In this document: positions 39,120 through 46,054 of the stretch, one piece after another
Numbering within the stretch: position 1 is the first letter of the stretch
Layout of the letters: each line of letters begins with the position of its first letter
From: Paenibacillus oleatilyticus
Lineage (GTDB): Bacteria; Bacillota; Bacilli; Paenibacillales; NBRC-103111
DNA: 64,000 bases
NCBI RefSeq assembly: GCF_018998565.1
Contig: NZ_JAHNZO010000001.1
Coordinates: 635,774-699,773, forward strand
Reading direction: 5' to 3'
Position numbers and translations under genes: made by a program
Notes under the pieces: model-generated
What the model was told of the DNA's origin: nothing
The model's database searches: none
Seen by the model: the letters and a program-made list of their open reading frames with translations, nothing else

Positions 39120-40088
39120 GTGAATTCTCGGGTACTGGGCCTGCATCATGCATTGAAAACCGTTATTCTGCTCGGCTTCGCCGTCTACATCGCCTATCTG
39201 GTTAAAACCGACGGCATCCTGCTGTACATAGCTCCCCGTATGGTCGACTACGTCAAATGGTCGGCCGTCGCCCTGTATGCCGTCGCCGCCTACCAGCTCT
39301 ACTTGACGCTTCGCGCCTGGCGCGGTCGGGCCGCCGTCGTCTGCGATTGCGACCATGATCACACCCCGTCGCGGTCGCTGCTCAAAAACATCGTTGTGTA
39401 CGGATTGTTTTTCTTCCCGCTGCTGCTGGGCTTTCTGCTTCCGGACAGCACGATGGGCAGCAGTCTTGCCGCCAAAAAAGGGATGAACCTCAGCAGCGCC
39501 AGCTCGGTGAAAAAGGACAGCGAAGCCGCCGGTGCGGAGACCGGAACCACGAGCTCACCGGCGGGAACTCCCGCAGGTACGGATGCCGCCCCCGCTACTC
39601 CAAGCGTTCAAGCACCCGGGACCGAGGCGGCAGCGTCTGCGGACGGGGAGCTTTTTCCCGCGGACAAATTTACCCAGCAGTACGCCAACTATGCGAAGCA
39701 GCTCTACAAATCCGATTTGATTACGGTGAAAGAAGATTTATTCATCGAGACGCTGACGTCCGTCGACCTGTATCTCGACCGGTTTGTCGGCAAAAAGCTG
39801 CAGCTCACCGGCTTCGTCTACCGGCAGGAGGAGATGAAAAGCAACCAGTTCGTGGTGGCGCGCTTCTCCATCCAATGCTGCTCCGCGGATGCCGCCCCGT
39901 TCGGCGTGCTGGCCGAATATGACCGGGCCAATACGTTCGCAGACGACAGCTGGGTTACGGTCACCGGCACGATTCAAAAAACAAAGCTGAACGATACCGA
40001 CATCATGGTGCTGAAGGTGGAGAACATCGCCAAAGCCGAGCCGGCCAAAGTGCCGTACGTCTACCCGAACTTCGATTTCGGCGCCTGA
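39120..40088 (+). CDS. YcgQ-like protein (TIGR03943/DUF1980), partner of the permease
   Basis: 322 residues. GTG at 39120 is chosen because GGAG at 39108-39111 overlaps the earlier GTG. Two N-terminal helices, a cytoplasmic strip CDCDHDHTPSRS, a third helix, then a Pro/Ala/Thr-rich linker and a C-terminal OB-like domain (KKLQLTGFVYRQ, RFSIQCCSADAAP). Cys and His clusters could bind metal. It follows the YcgR-like gene by 35 bases. Confidence 0.8.
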   Translation: MNSRVLGLHHALKTVILLGFAVYIAYLVKTDGILLYIAPRMVDYVKWSAVALYAVAAYQLYLTLRAWRGRAAVVCDCDHDHTPSRSLLKNIVVYGLFFFPLLLGFLLPDSTMGSSLAAKKGMNLSSASSVKKDSEAAGAETGTTSSPAGTPAGTDAAPATPSVQAPGTEAAASADGELFPADKFTQQYANYAKQLYKSDLITVKEDLFIETLTSVDLYLDRFVGKKLQLTGFVYRQEEMKSNQFVVARFSIQCCSADAAPFGVLAEYDRANTFADDSWVTVTGTIQKTKLNDTDIMVLKVENIAKAEPAKVPYVYPNFDFGA

Positions 40089-40106
40089 TCCAAACCATTT
40101 TCCCGG

Positions 40107-40135
40107 GTGACAGTCCCCGGCTCCTCTGGTACAAT
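40107..40135 (+). promoter_or_regulatory. Sigma-A promoter of the aldose epimerase gene
   Basis: GTGACA and TACAAT with 17 bases between, about 50 bases upstream of the ATG. Confidence 0.7.
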
Positions 40136-40186
40136 GGAAGCGATTTACGATCGGACTATTTTACCGGGTAAAGGAGAACTTTCGGA

Positions 40187-41140
40187 ATGATGATTAAGCA
40201 AATCGACTGGCAGGGAACACCGGCCTACACGCTCGAAAACGACCACCTGATCGTCAGCATTTGTCCATCCGTCGGCAACAACGTCTACAGCATTTGGGAC
40301 AAAACGCTGGAGCGCGAAATGCTTCGCGTCCCGGCCTCGCCAGCCGCGATGGCCGACGAGCCGGTCCAATACGGCACGCCGATTCTGATGCCGCCGAACC
40401 GCATCCGCGATGGCCGCTTCACGTTCGAGGGCCGCAGCTACCAATTCGAGATCAACAACGCGCAGGGCAATCATATTCATGGCGTGATCAAGAGCCAGCC
40501 CTGGACGGTACTTGCCACCGGCGAAAAGGACGGGGCCCTCTTCATCACGTCCGTATTTCGTTTGGCCGACGATGCACACGTTCAGCATCAATTTCCGCAC
40601 GAGCTGGAGCTTGAGGTGACGTACGAGCTGCGGGGCAGTACGCTCCGTCACCTGCTGAAAGCGACTAACCGGGGACAAACGTCTGCTCCGTTCGGCTACG
40701 GGCTGCATACTTGGTTTTTACTGGACGGGGAGCCGGAGAACTGGACGCTGCAGCTGCCGGCGAGCGGCATCTGGGAGCTGGACGAAACGAATGTGCCTCT
40801 CGGCCATATCGCGCCGCTTAGCGACAGGTACGCGAAGCTGCCCGAAGGCGACGTGCTGAAAGGCCATGACATGGATACCGTGTTCCAGATCGGAGACTAT
40901 CCATGCCTCGCCGTGCTGTCCGGCCCCAAGGCGGATATCCGGTACAGCGGTTCGGATCTGTTCAAGCAATGGGTCGTTTATACGAAGGGCGAAGCCCGGG
41001 ATTTCATCTGCCTGGAGCCCTACACTTGGGTTACGAACGCGCCGAATATCGATCAACCGGCCGAGGTGACGGGCTTCCGCGCCATCGAACCGGGAGGCTC
41101 GCTGGAGCTGGAAGTAAAGCTTGAAGTTACTTACAAATAA
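40187..41140 (+). CDS. Aldose 1-epimerase family protein
   Basis: 317 residues, galactose-mutarotase fold. NRIRDGRF, the catalytic His pair in NHIHGV and YGLHTWF, and the late EPYTWVTNAPN segment fit the family. It interconverts sugar anomers; the precise sugar is not predictable. AAAGGAG ten bases before the ATG. It has its own promoter and terminator. Confidence 0.88.
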   Translation: MMIKQIDWQGTPAYTLENDHLIVSICPSVGNNVYSIWDKTLEREMLRVPASPAAMADEPVQYGTPILMPPNRIRDGRFTFEGRSYQFEINNAQGNHIHGVIKSQPWTVLATGEKDGALFITSVFRLADDAHVQHQFPHELELEVTYELRGSTLRHLLKATNRGQTSAPFGYGLHTWFLLDGEPENWTLQLPASGIWELDETNVPLGHIAPLSDRYAKLPEGDVLKGHDMDTVFQIGDYPCLAVLSGPKADIRYSGSDLFKQWVVYTKGEARDFICLEPYTWVTNAPNIDQPAEVTGFRAIEPGGSLELEVKLEVTYK

Positions 41141-41158
41141 CTTGAATATCAAACGGCT

Positions 41159-41210
41159 AAAAAAGGCTCGCGTGCAGCCCGGAACGAAACCGGGCGACAC
41201 GGGCCTTTTC
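41159..41210 (+). terminator. Terminator of the aldose epimerase gene
   Basis: AAAAGGCTCGCGTG and CAGCCCGG pair with CCGGGCG and ACACGGGCCTTTT, ending in a T-run. Confidence 0.8.
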
Positions 41211-41331
41211 GCATGGTTTAAAGCCCCCCGCCCCCCATTCTTTTCCTTTTCCTACATGGGTCGATAATTCCAAGTCCGTACGCAAATATTAGCTAATAGC
41301 TTGGAATTCAGCGTTCTGGAGGACCCGCCCA

Positions 41332-42531
41332 ATGGCCAAACGATATTGCCGTTATTCCGCTCTTCTGATTCTTCTGTTCTCGGTCGCGTGTTCTCCTGCG
41401 GCCGACCGTAGCGCGCCTCTGGCACCGTCTTCAAGCGAACCTCAGACGGGGACCGACACGAAAGCGACTCCCGCGACTCCCCCATTGCCGTCATCCGAAC
41501 CGGCTGCCCCTGCGGAACGCCGGGTGACCTTGGCCGCCGCCGGCGACGTGCTCATTCACCGTACGATCTACGAGGACGCGCGGACACGGCTTAGCTACGA
41601 TTTCCGACCCGTCTTCGAGGCGGTGCGGCCGCATTTGCAGGGGGCCGACGTCACGTTCGCCAATCAGGAGAGTATTACGGGCGGAACCGCGCTCGGGCTG
41701 TCCGATTACCCGGCCTTTAACAGTCCGTTCGAGACAGCCGACGCTCTCCGTGACGCGGGAGTCGATATCGTCTCGATGGCGAACAATCATACGCTGGATC
41801 GCGGAGAACGGGCGGTGCATCAAGCGATCCGGCATTGGAAGCGGCTTGGCATCGAATATGCGGGCGCGAGCGAGAATGAAGCGGACCGCAAGCGGCTCCG
41901 GATCGTGGAGCGCAACGGCTTGAAGCTTGCTTTCGTCGCTTGGACGTACGGGACGAACGGGATTTCCCGGCCCCCGGGCAAGCCTTATTTGGTCCATTTG
42001 CTCGAACAGGAGCGTGCATTCCGGCAAGAAATCGCCGAGGCGAAAAAACAAGCCGACGCTGTCGTGGCGAGCCTTCATTTCGGAACCGAATACGCCCGGC
42101 TTCCATCGGAGCAGCAGCGAAAATGGGCCCGCTTGGCCGCAGCCGCTGGAGCCGATGTCATCCTCGGCCATCATCCGCACGTGCTCCAGCCGCCGGAATG
42201 GATCGATAACGGAAACGGCGGGAGGACGCTCGTCGCTTATTCTCTCGGCAACTTCCTGGCTGCGCAAAAGAGGCCCGCGCCGTATGTGCGGATCGGCGGT
42301 ATTTTGAAGGCGGAGCTGCGGAAGCCGAGCGGGGCGTCTGGCGGCAAAGCGGCCGTCACGGTCGGCGGAGTTCGCTTTTTGCCAACCTATATCCGGTTTC
42401 AGGCCTGGCGGGGATACCGCGTCATTCCGTTGAGCCAAGCCTCGGAGGCAGAGCTTCCCGGCGTACGAGGCATACGGGAGAAAATCGCAGCCCATATGCG
42501 GCGGTGGATGCCGGAACTGCTCGTCGATTAG
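41332..42531 (+). CDS. CapA-like metallophosphatase-fold lipoprotein
   Basis: 399 residues. Lipoprotein signal ALLILLFSVACS, Pro/Ser-rich linker to about 63, then the PGA_cap/CapA domain: AAAGDVLIHRTI, FANQESITGG, MANNHTLDRG, SLHFGTEY, LGHHPHVLQPPEW and AYSLGNFLA. CapA is needed for poly-gamma-glutamate export in Bacilli, but no capB or capC is near, so this is a stand-alone homologue of unknown substrate. Confidence 0.88.
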   Translation: MAKRYCRYSALLILLFSVACSPAADRSAPLAPSSSEPQTGTDTKATPATPPLPSSEPAAPAERRVTLAAAGDVLIHRTIYEDARTRLSYDFRPVFEAVRPHLQGADVTFANQESITGGTALGLSDYPAFNSPFETADALRDAGVDIVSMANNHTLDRGERAVHQAIRHWKRLGIEYAGASENEADRKRLRIVERNGLKLAFVAWTYGTNGISRPPGKPYLVHLLEQERAFRQEIAEAKKQADAVVASLHFGTEYARLPSEQQRKWARLAAAAGADVILGHHPHVLQPPEWIDNGNGGRTLVAYSLGNFLAAQKRPAPYVRIGGILKAELRKPSGASGGKAAVTVGGVRFLPTYIRFQAWRGYRVIPLSQASEAELPGVRGIREKIAAHMRRWMPELLVD

Positions 42532-42543
42532 CGGTACAATGAC

Positions 42544-42575
42544 AAAAAGCTGAGCCGCAGGGCGTCAGCCTTTTT
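42544..42575 (+). terminator. Terminator of the CapA-like gene
   Basis: AAAAAGCTGA / TCAGCCTTTTT with one bulge, 13 bases after the stop. Confidence 0.8.
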
Positions 42576-42659
42576 CTCCTTTTCGCATCCGGAACACACA
42601 CCTGCCCCGCTCTTCTTCGTACGATATAGAAAAAGAACGCGGAAAGGCAGGCTGGACAG

Positions 42660-42821
42660 ATGAGCATCAGCAAATCCGATTGGTTCGACGGAATTACCAA
42701 ATTGTTGACCGAGGACAAACAGATGAAAACCATGTTCAAGGACATGGAAAAACTGGAGAAAGAAATGACCGCTTTAATGAAGCAGATGGAAGCGCTCAAG
42801 AAGCCGAAAAATAACAACTAG
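42660..42821 (+). CDS. Small coiled-coil protein of unknown function
   Basis: 53 residues, MSISKSDWFDGITKLLTEDK, then a heptad-rich helix KTMFKDMEKLEKEMTALMKQ. AAAGGCAGG lies about ten bases upstream. Stop TAG shares the palindrome CTAG with the stop of the convergent gene. Not recognised; composition, start and ribosome site support expression. Confidence 0.6.
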   Translation: MSISKSDWFDGITKLLTEDKQMKTMFKDMEKLEKEMTALMKQMEALKKPKNNN

Positions 42822-43297
42822 CCCCGGGCAAGCTGCCGCTTTACCGTTTCGACGGTATCCTTGAAATACGGCCGGTAATCCAAAGGTTCGACAAAACGCA
42901 AAAACGTCTCCCCGATCTCCCTTACCTGCTTGGCGTAATCCGACCGATCAATATCATACGTGCCCAATTGGCGAGGGGACCTCCCCTCCCGTTCCTCCAC
43001 TTCCGTCAATTCCAACTGGTCGTCGGCCTTATGCCGTACGATAAACGAGAACGCCCGGCATTCCGGATCACCACAGCCGCAGCAGAAGAACGGCACGCGC
43101 TGCCATTCGTCCGCCGGCGCCCAACGAAACGGCTCCACATCTTCATGAACGCTGAGCAGCAGCGCCGGAAGCCCTACGTCGATGCACAGCGGTTCGTCGA
43201 CCAGCGTTTCGCCTTCAATCTCCATTTTAACGTCGGCATGCACGATTTGCAGGTCCGCATCGAAGGACCAATTGCTGCACTTCAGTACGAATCCCAA
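42818..43297 (-). CDS. Hypothetical protein with CCGCGDPEC motif
   Basis: 159 residues from a TTG with AGGAGG seven bases upstream; a longer start at 43333 is rejected. A beta-rich N-terminal half is followed by FFCCGCGDPECRAFSF, probably a metal-binding knuckle, and an acidic helical C-terminus. Conserved-looking but not identified. It is divergent from the SASP gene. Confidence 0.65.
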   Translation of the reverse strand: MGFVLKCSNWSFDADLQIVHADVKMEIEGETLVDEPLCIDVGLPALLLSVHEDVEPFRWAPADEWQRVPFFCCGCGDPECRAFSFIVRHKADDQLELTEVEEREGRSPRQLGTYDIDRSDYAKQVREIGETFLRFVEPLDYRPYFKDTVETVKRQLARG

Positions 43298-43344
43298 TAC
43301 AATCCCTCCTCGTTCTATGGTCACATTTACCAATTTCCAGTCCG

Positions 43345-43372
43345 TGTATATTCGTTCGCGTGGAACATACTA
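43345..43372 (+). promoter_or_regulatory. Sigma-G-type promoter of the second SASP gene
   Basis: CATACTA at 43366-43372 is a perfect sigma-G -10; TGTATA at 43345-43350 is the best -35, although its 15-base spacing is short. Confidence 0.5.
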
Positions 43373-43395
43373 CCTAGTGAACGGAGGTGATATCG

Positions 43396-43623
43396 ATGGG
43401 CGCAGGACAATCCCGCAGCAGCAACCAATTGGTCGTACCTCAAGCTAACCAGGCTTTGGATCAGCTGAAGTATGAAGTTGCTCAAGAGCTGGGCATTCAG
43501 ATTCCTCAAGACGGTTACTACGGCTTCATGGCAACTCGTGATACTGGGGCAATCGGGGGTCACATCACTCGTCGTCTGGTTCAAATCGCCGAGCAGCAGC
43601 TGGCAGGCAAGTTCACAAGATAA
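43396..43623 (+). CDS. Alpha/beta-type small acid-soluble spore protein, second copy
   Basis: 75 residues, MGAGQSRSSNQLVVPQA start, GGAGG eight bases upstream. It differs from the copy at 35749 mainly at the last ten residues (EQQLAGKFTR against EQAISGGAAR) and a few conservative positions. Same DNA-binding and GPR cleavage motifs. Confidence 0.95.
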   Translation: MGAGQSRSSNQLVVPQANQALDQLKYEVAQELGIQIPQDGYYGFMATRDTGAIGGHITRRLVQIAEQQLAGKFTR

Positions 43624-43645
43624 TGCACGACCTCAATACTTAACC

Positions 43646-43672
43646 GGGCGGCTCCTTAGGGACCGCCTTTTT
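43646..43672 (+). terminator. Terminator of the second SASP gene
   Basis: GGGCGGCTCC pairs with GGGACCGCC and runs into TTTTT. Confidence 0.85.
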
Positions 43673-43714
43673 CCGTTGCCATTCATTATAGCAAAACTAT
43701 CATTTGCTTTCTAT

Positions 43715-43744
43715 TTGCTACTTTAGCTATGACTTAAGTATAAT
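43715..43744 (+). promoter_or_regulatory. Promoter of the XRE gene with an embedded 20-bp dyad
   Basis: TTGCTA (43715-43720) and TATAAT (43739-43744) are 18 bases apart; the dyad ACTTTAGCTATGACTTAAGT (43720-43739) fills the spacer exactly. A related 20-mer recurs at 44038-44057 (15 of 20 identical), so the XRE protein probably represses its own promoter here. Confidence 0.6.
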
Positions 43745-43777
43745 GGAGTGCATAGTCCCTCAAAAGGAGGATTGCTT

Positions 43778-44002
43778 TTGGCTCTCCGGTTCGGGAGAAG
43801 CCGTTTGCCTGAATTGCTGGCTCAGACAAACAGGACACAGGCAGATCTAGCAAAGCATTTGGGAGTTACTGAATCTTACATTTCACAAGTCATCAAAGGG
43901 AAAAGCAAGCTATCCGTTCTCAAGATGAAGATGGCGGCCGATTACCTCAATTGTTATATGGATGATCTTTTTGAATGGGAATGGGAGACAGGTAAACGGT
44001 AA
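43778..44002 (+). CDS. Small XRE-family helix-turn-helix regulator
   Basis: 74 residues from TTG (GGAGG seven bases upstream). Nearly the whole protein is one HTH domain: LPELLAQTNRTQADLAKHLG then VTESYISQVIKGKSKLSVLK. The C-terminal CYMDDLFEWEWETGKR is acidic and aromatic. It lies just upstream of the Spo0E-like gene and likely controls both. Confidence 0.88.
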   Translation: MALRFGRSRLPELLAQTNRTQADLAKHLGVTESYISQVIKGKSKLSVLKMKMAADYLNCYMDDLFEWEWETGKR

Positions 44003-44037
44003 AGAGCAAATTAGGTTTGCTCATTCTCCGGCCACAA

Positions 44038-44057
44038 ACTTAAGTAATAGCTTAAGT
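44038..44057 (+). promoter_or_regulatory. Second copy of the 20-bp dyad, before the Spo0E-like gene
   Basis: ACTTAAGTAATAGCTTAAGT is an almost perfect palindrome (7-bp arms) ending 10 bases before the ATG. It sits where the ribosome site should be, so protein binding or an RNA hairpin here would block expression. A weaker GAGCAAA / TTTGCTC hairpin is at 44004-44022. Confidence 0.55.
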
Positions 44058-44067
44058 CGAGCCAAAA

Positions 44068-44277
44068 ATGGTAACGATGTCCGAGATCAATAAGCTGCTT
44101 GCAGACATGCTGAAAGAAATAGAACAGCTTAGAATAGGGCTCAATGCCTTATCCGAAAACAAGACATCCTTGGTAGACCCTGAACTCATCAAGGCCAGTA
44201 AAAAATTGGACGATGCTTTGAACGAATACGCCCGCCTGTCCAGCAAATGGCAAGAACCCCCCACCGGCCAAGATTAG
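44068..44277 (+). CDS. Spo0E-like aspartyl-phosphate phosphatase
   Basis: 69 residues. The two-helix layout with EIEQLRIGLNALSENKTSLV and DPELIKASKKLDDALNEYAR matches the Spo0E family; the SQELD signature appears as SKKLD. Family members dephosphorylate Spo0A-P and delay sporulation. Replacement of Gln-Glu by Lys-Lys within the signature could weaken activity. No good ribosome site; see the dyad directly upstream. Confidence 0.7.
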   Translation: MVTMSEINKLLADMLKEIEQLRIGLNALSENKTSLVDPELIKASKKLDDALNEYARLSSKWQEPPTGQD

Positions 44278-44284
44278 TGGGGGG
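44257..44284. terminator. Stem-loop over the stop of the Spo0E-like gene
   Basis: CCCCCCAC / GTGGGGGG, 12-base loop, then ACCGTTTTCT on the plus strand. It includes the TAG stop and separates the convergent GNAT gene. Confidence 0.7.
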
Positions 44285-44292
44285 ACCGTTTT

Positions 44293-44817
44293 CTATGAGT
44301 GCTTCCGGCAATTAATCGCGTAGAGCCGTACTTCCTCATCCGTATCCGCATATGGGATCGTGCCTTCAAAATGCATTCCCAGCTTTTCCAACAGCTTGGC
44401 CGAAGCATGGTTGTCTTTCGTCGTAATCGCGACAATGCGTTTTAGCCCCAGTTCGGATTCGGCATAAGCCATCGCGGCGGAAGCCGCCTCGAAGGCGTAC
44501 CCTTTCCCCCGGAATTGGGGAAGAAATGCATATCCGACATCGACATCCTCCAAGAAATCCCGTTTTGCAAATCCGCAGATGCCGATCGGAGTGCCCCCAT
44601 CCTTCAATTCCGTCAAATAAAATCCAAACCCCAAACGGGCATACATATCCAGCGGCACTTTGGTAATAAAGCTCCGCGCGTCATCAAGCGTTCTCACGCC
44701 TTTATCGCCGATGTACCGGATCCAGGAAGGATCGTTCATAAGCTCCAGAATAAACGCCGCATCTTCTATGGTCTGGTGGCGAAGAATCAGCCGGTCGGTT
44801 TCGAGTACGATCATCAT
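44293..44817 (-). CDS. GNAT-family N-acetyltransferase (RimJ/RimL type)
   Basis: 174 residues from the ATG at 44817 with AAAGGGG five bases upstream (in-frame ATGs at 44832 and 44844 lack a better site). IVLETDRLILRHQTIEDA opens the fold; the acetyl-CoA loop is FLPQFRGKGYAFEAA, and LGLKRIVAITTKDNHASAKL completes the C-terminal motif. Substrate unknown. Confidence 0.88.
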   Translation of the reverse strand: MMIVLETDRLILRHQTIEDAAFILELMNDPSWIRYIGDKGVRTLDDARSFITKVPLDMYARLGFGFYLTELKDGGTPIGICGFAKRDFLEDVDVGYAFLPQFRGKGYAFEAASAAMAYAESELGLKRIVAITTKDNHASAKLLEKLGMHFEGTIPYADTDEEVRLYAINCRKHS

Positions 44818-44855
44818 CGTTGCCCCTTTCATTCGCAAAAACACACCCCGCGGTC

Positions 44856-45044
44856 TTAACGAGGTGTGTCATCAGGTGGATTAGGCTTGTTATTTTTCTT
44901 GTCTTGGATGTACAGATCGAGCGCTTCAATCCCTCTGCGCGCAAGTTTAATAAATAAGATTAAACAGTAAATCGAAAGACCGATTAGAATCACATAAATC
45001 AACAGTGCGAATATATTAGCAAAATCGACAACTATGTTAATCAC
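44856..45044 (-). CDS. Small single-span membrane protein with unusual start
   Basis: Up to 62 residues: a hydrophobic helix IFALLIYVILIGLSIYCLIL, then FIKLARRGIEALDLYIQDKK and a polar tail. The GTG at 45044 overlaps its own GGAGG site, which is too close to work normally; the correctly spaced codon (8 bases) is ATA at 45035-45033. Either the protein begins at ATA, or it is reinitiated after the 9-codon frame that ends 11 bases upstream. Function unknown; the size recalls small holin-like peptides. Confidence 0.6.
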   Translation of the reverse strand: MINIVVDFANIFALLIYVILIGLSIYCLILFIKLARRGIEALDLYIQDKKNNKPNPPDDTPR

Positions 45045-45055
45045 CTCCGAATTGT

Positions 45056-45085
45056 TTATACGCCCACCAATCCAAAAAGTTCCAT
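45056..45085 (-). CDS. Nine-residue peptide (MELFGLVGV) with consensus ribosome site
   Basis: ATG follows AAAGGAGGTGA, a full-length match to the anti-Shine-Dalgarno sequence, with seven bases between GGAGG and ATG. The frame ends at TAA 11 bases before the next GTG. It could be a leader peptide coupling translation of the membrane protein, or the head of a frameshifted gene. Confidence 0.4.
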   Translation of the reverse strand: MELFGLVGV

Positions 45086-45258
45086 ACGGTCACCTCCTTT
45101 AAAATTCAAAAAAACCTCCCCATCAAGGGAGGCTGTAAGTTATATCGAACATTTAGAGCATCAGAAGGATTGAATTTAGTTGAAAACATAAAAAAATTAA
45201 CAAAAGTTATAATGGGATAAAAAGAAACCTTGGTATGAGTGCAGTAAGCTTGGTCAAT

Positions 45259-45372
45259 AAGAAAAACTTCTATCGAAGTCTATTCATGGATGAACGACCG
45301 CGGTTTAGCGGAAGTTTTTCTTGGGATATAGAGTTTGTTCAGCTTTGCTGAAAATTTATAAATTCTATATCG
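45259..45372. repeat. Two adjacent hairpins in the gap 45086-45373
   Basis: AAGAAAAACTTC (45259-45270) pairs with GAAGTTTTTCTT (45311-45322). Directly after it, GATATAGA...GTTCAGC pairs with GCTGAAA...TCTATATC (about 45326-45372). The second may terminate the minus-strand gene ending at 45374. The rest of the gap is AT-rich with nothing recognised. Confidence 0.45.
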
Positions 45373-45373
45373 T

Positions 45374-45757
45374 TCAAAAATCGCGTTTGTTTTTATTGGA
45401 CTCGCTAACCAAATTCGCCATGTTATAGTTCGATTCGAAAGTCACGCTGGTGCAAAGCAAGTCTTGGCGCATCGCGAATTCAAATTGAATTTCCCCGTGC
45501 GTCCAACGTTTCAGCTTCAACGATTCCAGAGCGGTCTGGCGGAACGAAAGCTGATGGCTTTCGGACAGGCCACGCTCTGCCACCTTGATCTCCGTACCCT
45601 TGCTCTCCAGAGGAAAATGCCGGATGCCGAACTTCCCGACCATGTTATTTCGAATCTGGACAAAAACCGTCCCCGAGGTAAGCTGAGCCAGCTCCTCTCT
45701 CAATTCCCGAAACACCAAATCCAACTGTCTGGCTAAAGGCAACTGTTCTAAAATCAC
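45374..45757 (-). CDS. Hypothetical protein
   Basis: 127 residues from a GTG that has AAAGGAGG six bases before it; a longer frame to 45868 is rejected for lack of a site. The sequence is VILEQLPLARQLDLVFRELR, then strands such as GTVFVQIRNNMVGKFGIRHF and a polar C-terminus ending NKNKRDF. No family recognised. Confidence 0.65.
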   Translation of the reverse strand: MILEQLPLARQLDLVFRELREELAQLTSGTVFVQIRNNMVGKFGIRHFPLESKGTEIKVAERGLSESHQLSFRQTALESLKLKRWTHGEIQFEFAMRQDLLCTSVTFESNYNMANLVSESNKNKRDF

Positions 45758-45960
45758 AGAGTTCCTCCTTTCATGTAGTATAATTGGAATATTATGTATA
45801 TCTGAGGCTCTAGACCCATTATAGGACAATATAACTAAGTTGACAACAAATTTTTTCATAAAATACACGTTAATTCAACAAAATTTTACATCGCAAGGCT
45901 CCGTGCGGATGGGACCGCCTTCATCCGAATGACTGAACGGCCGCTCCCGCTGGAAAACTA

Positions 45961-45990
45961 TGGACCAGGCATTCTTCGGGGTGGTATAAT
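45961..45990 (+). promoter_or_regulatory. Promoter of the chemotaxis receptor gene
   Basis: TGGACC (45961-45966) and TATAAT (45985-45990), 18 bases apart; the -10 lies inside the dyad GGTATAATTACC. No sigma-D form (TAAA/GCCGATAT) is visible. Confidence 0.5.
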
Positions 45991-46054
45991 TACCCATACA
46001 GCCAGGGCGATGACGTAAGCATTTTATCCTATACTTCAAAGGAGTCGTTAATTT

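Noticed and set aside
37981..39153. 390-residue minus-strand frame rich in Met and His
   Set aside because: Complement of the YcgR-like His-rich region; the repeats mirror the coding strand.
41491..42495. 334-residue minus-strand frame
   Set aside because: Complement of the CapA-like gene; no recognisable domain.
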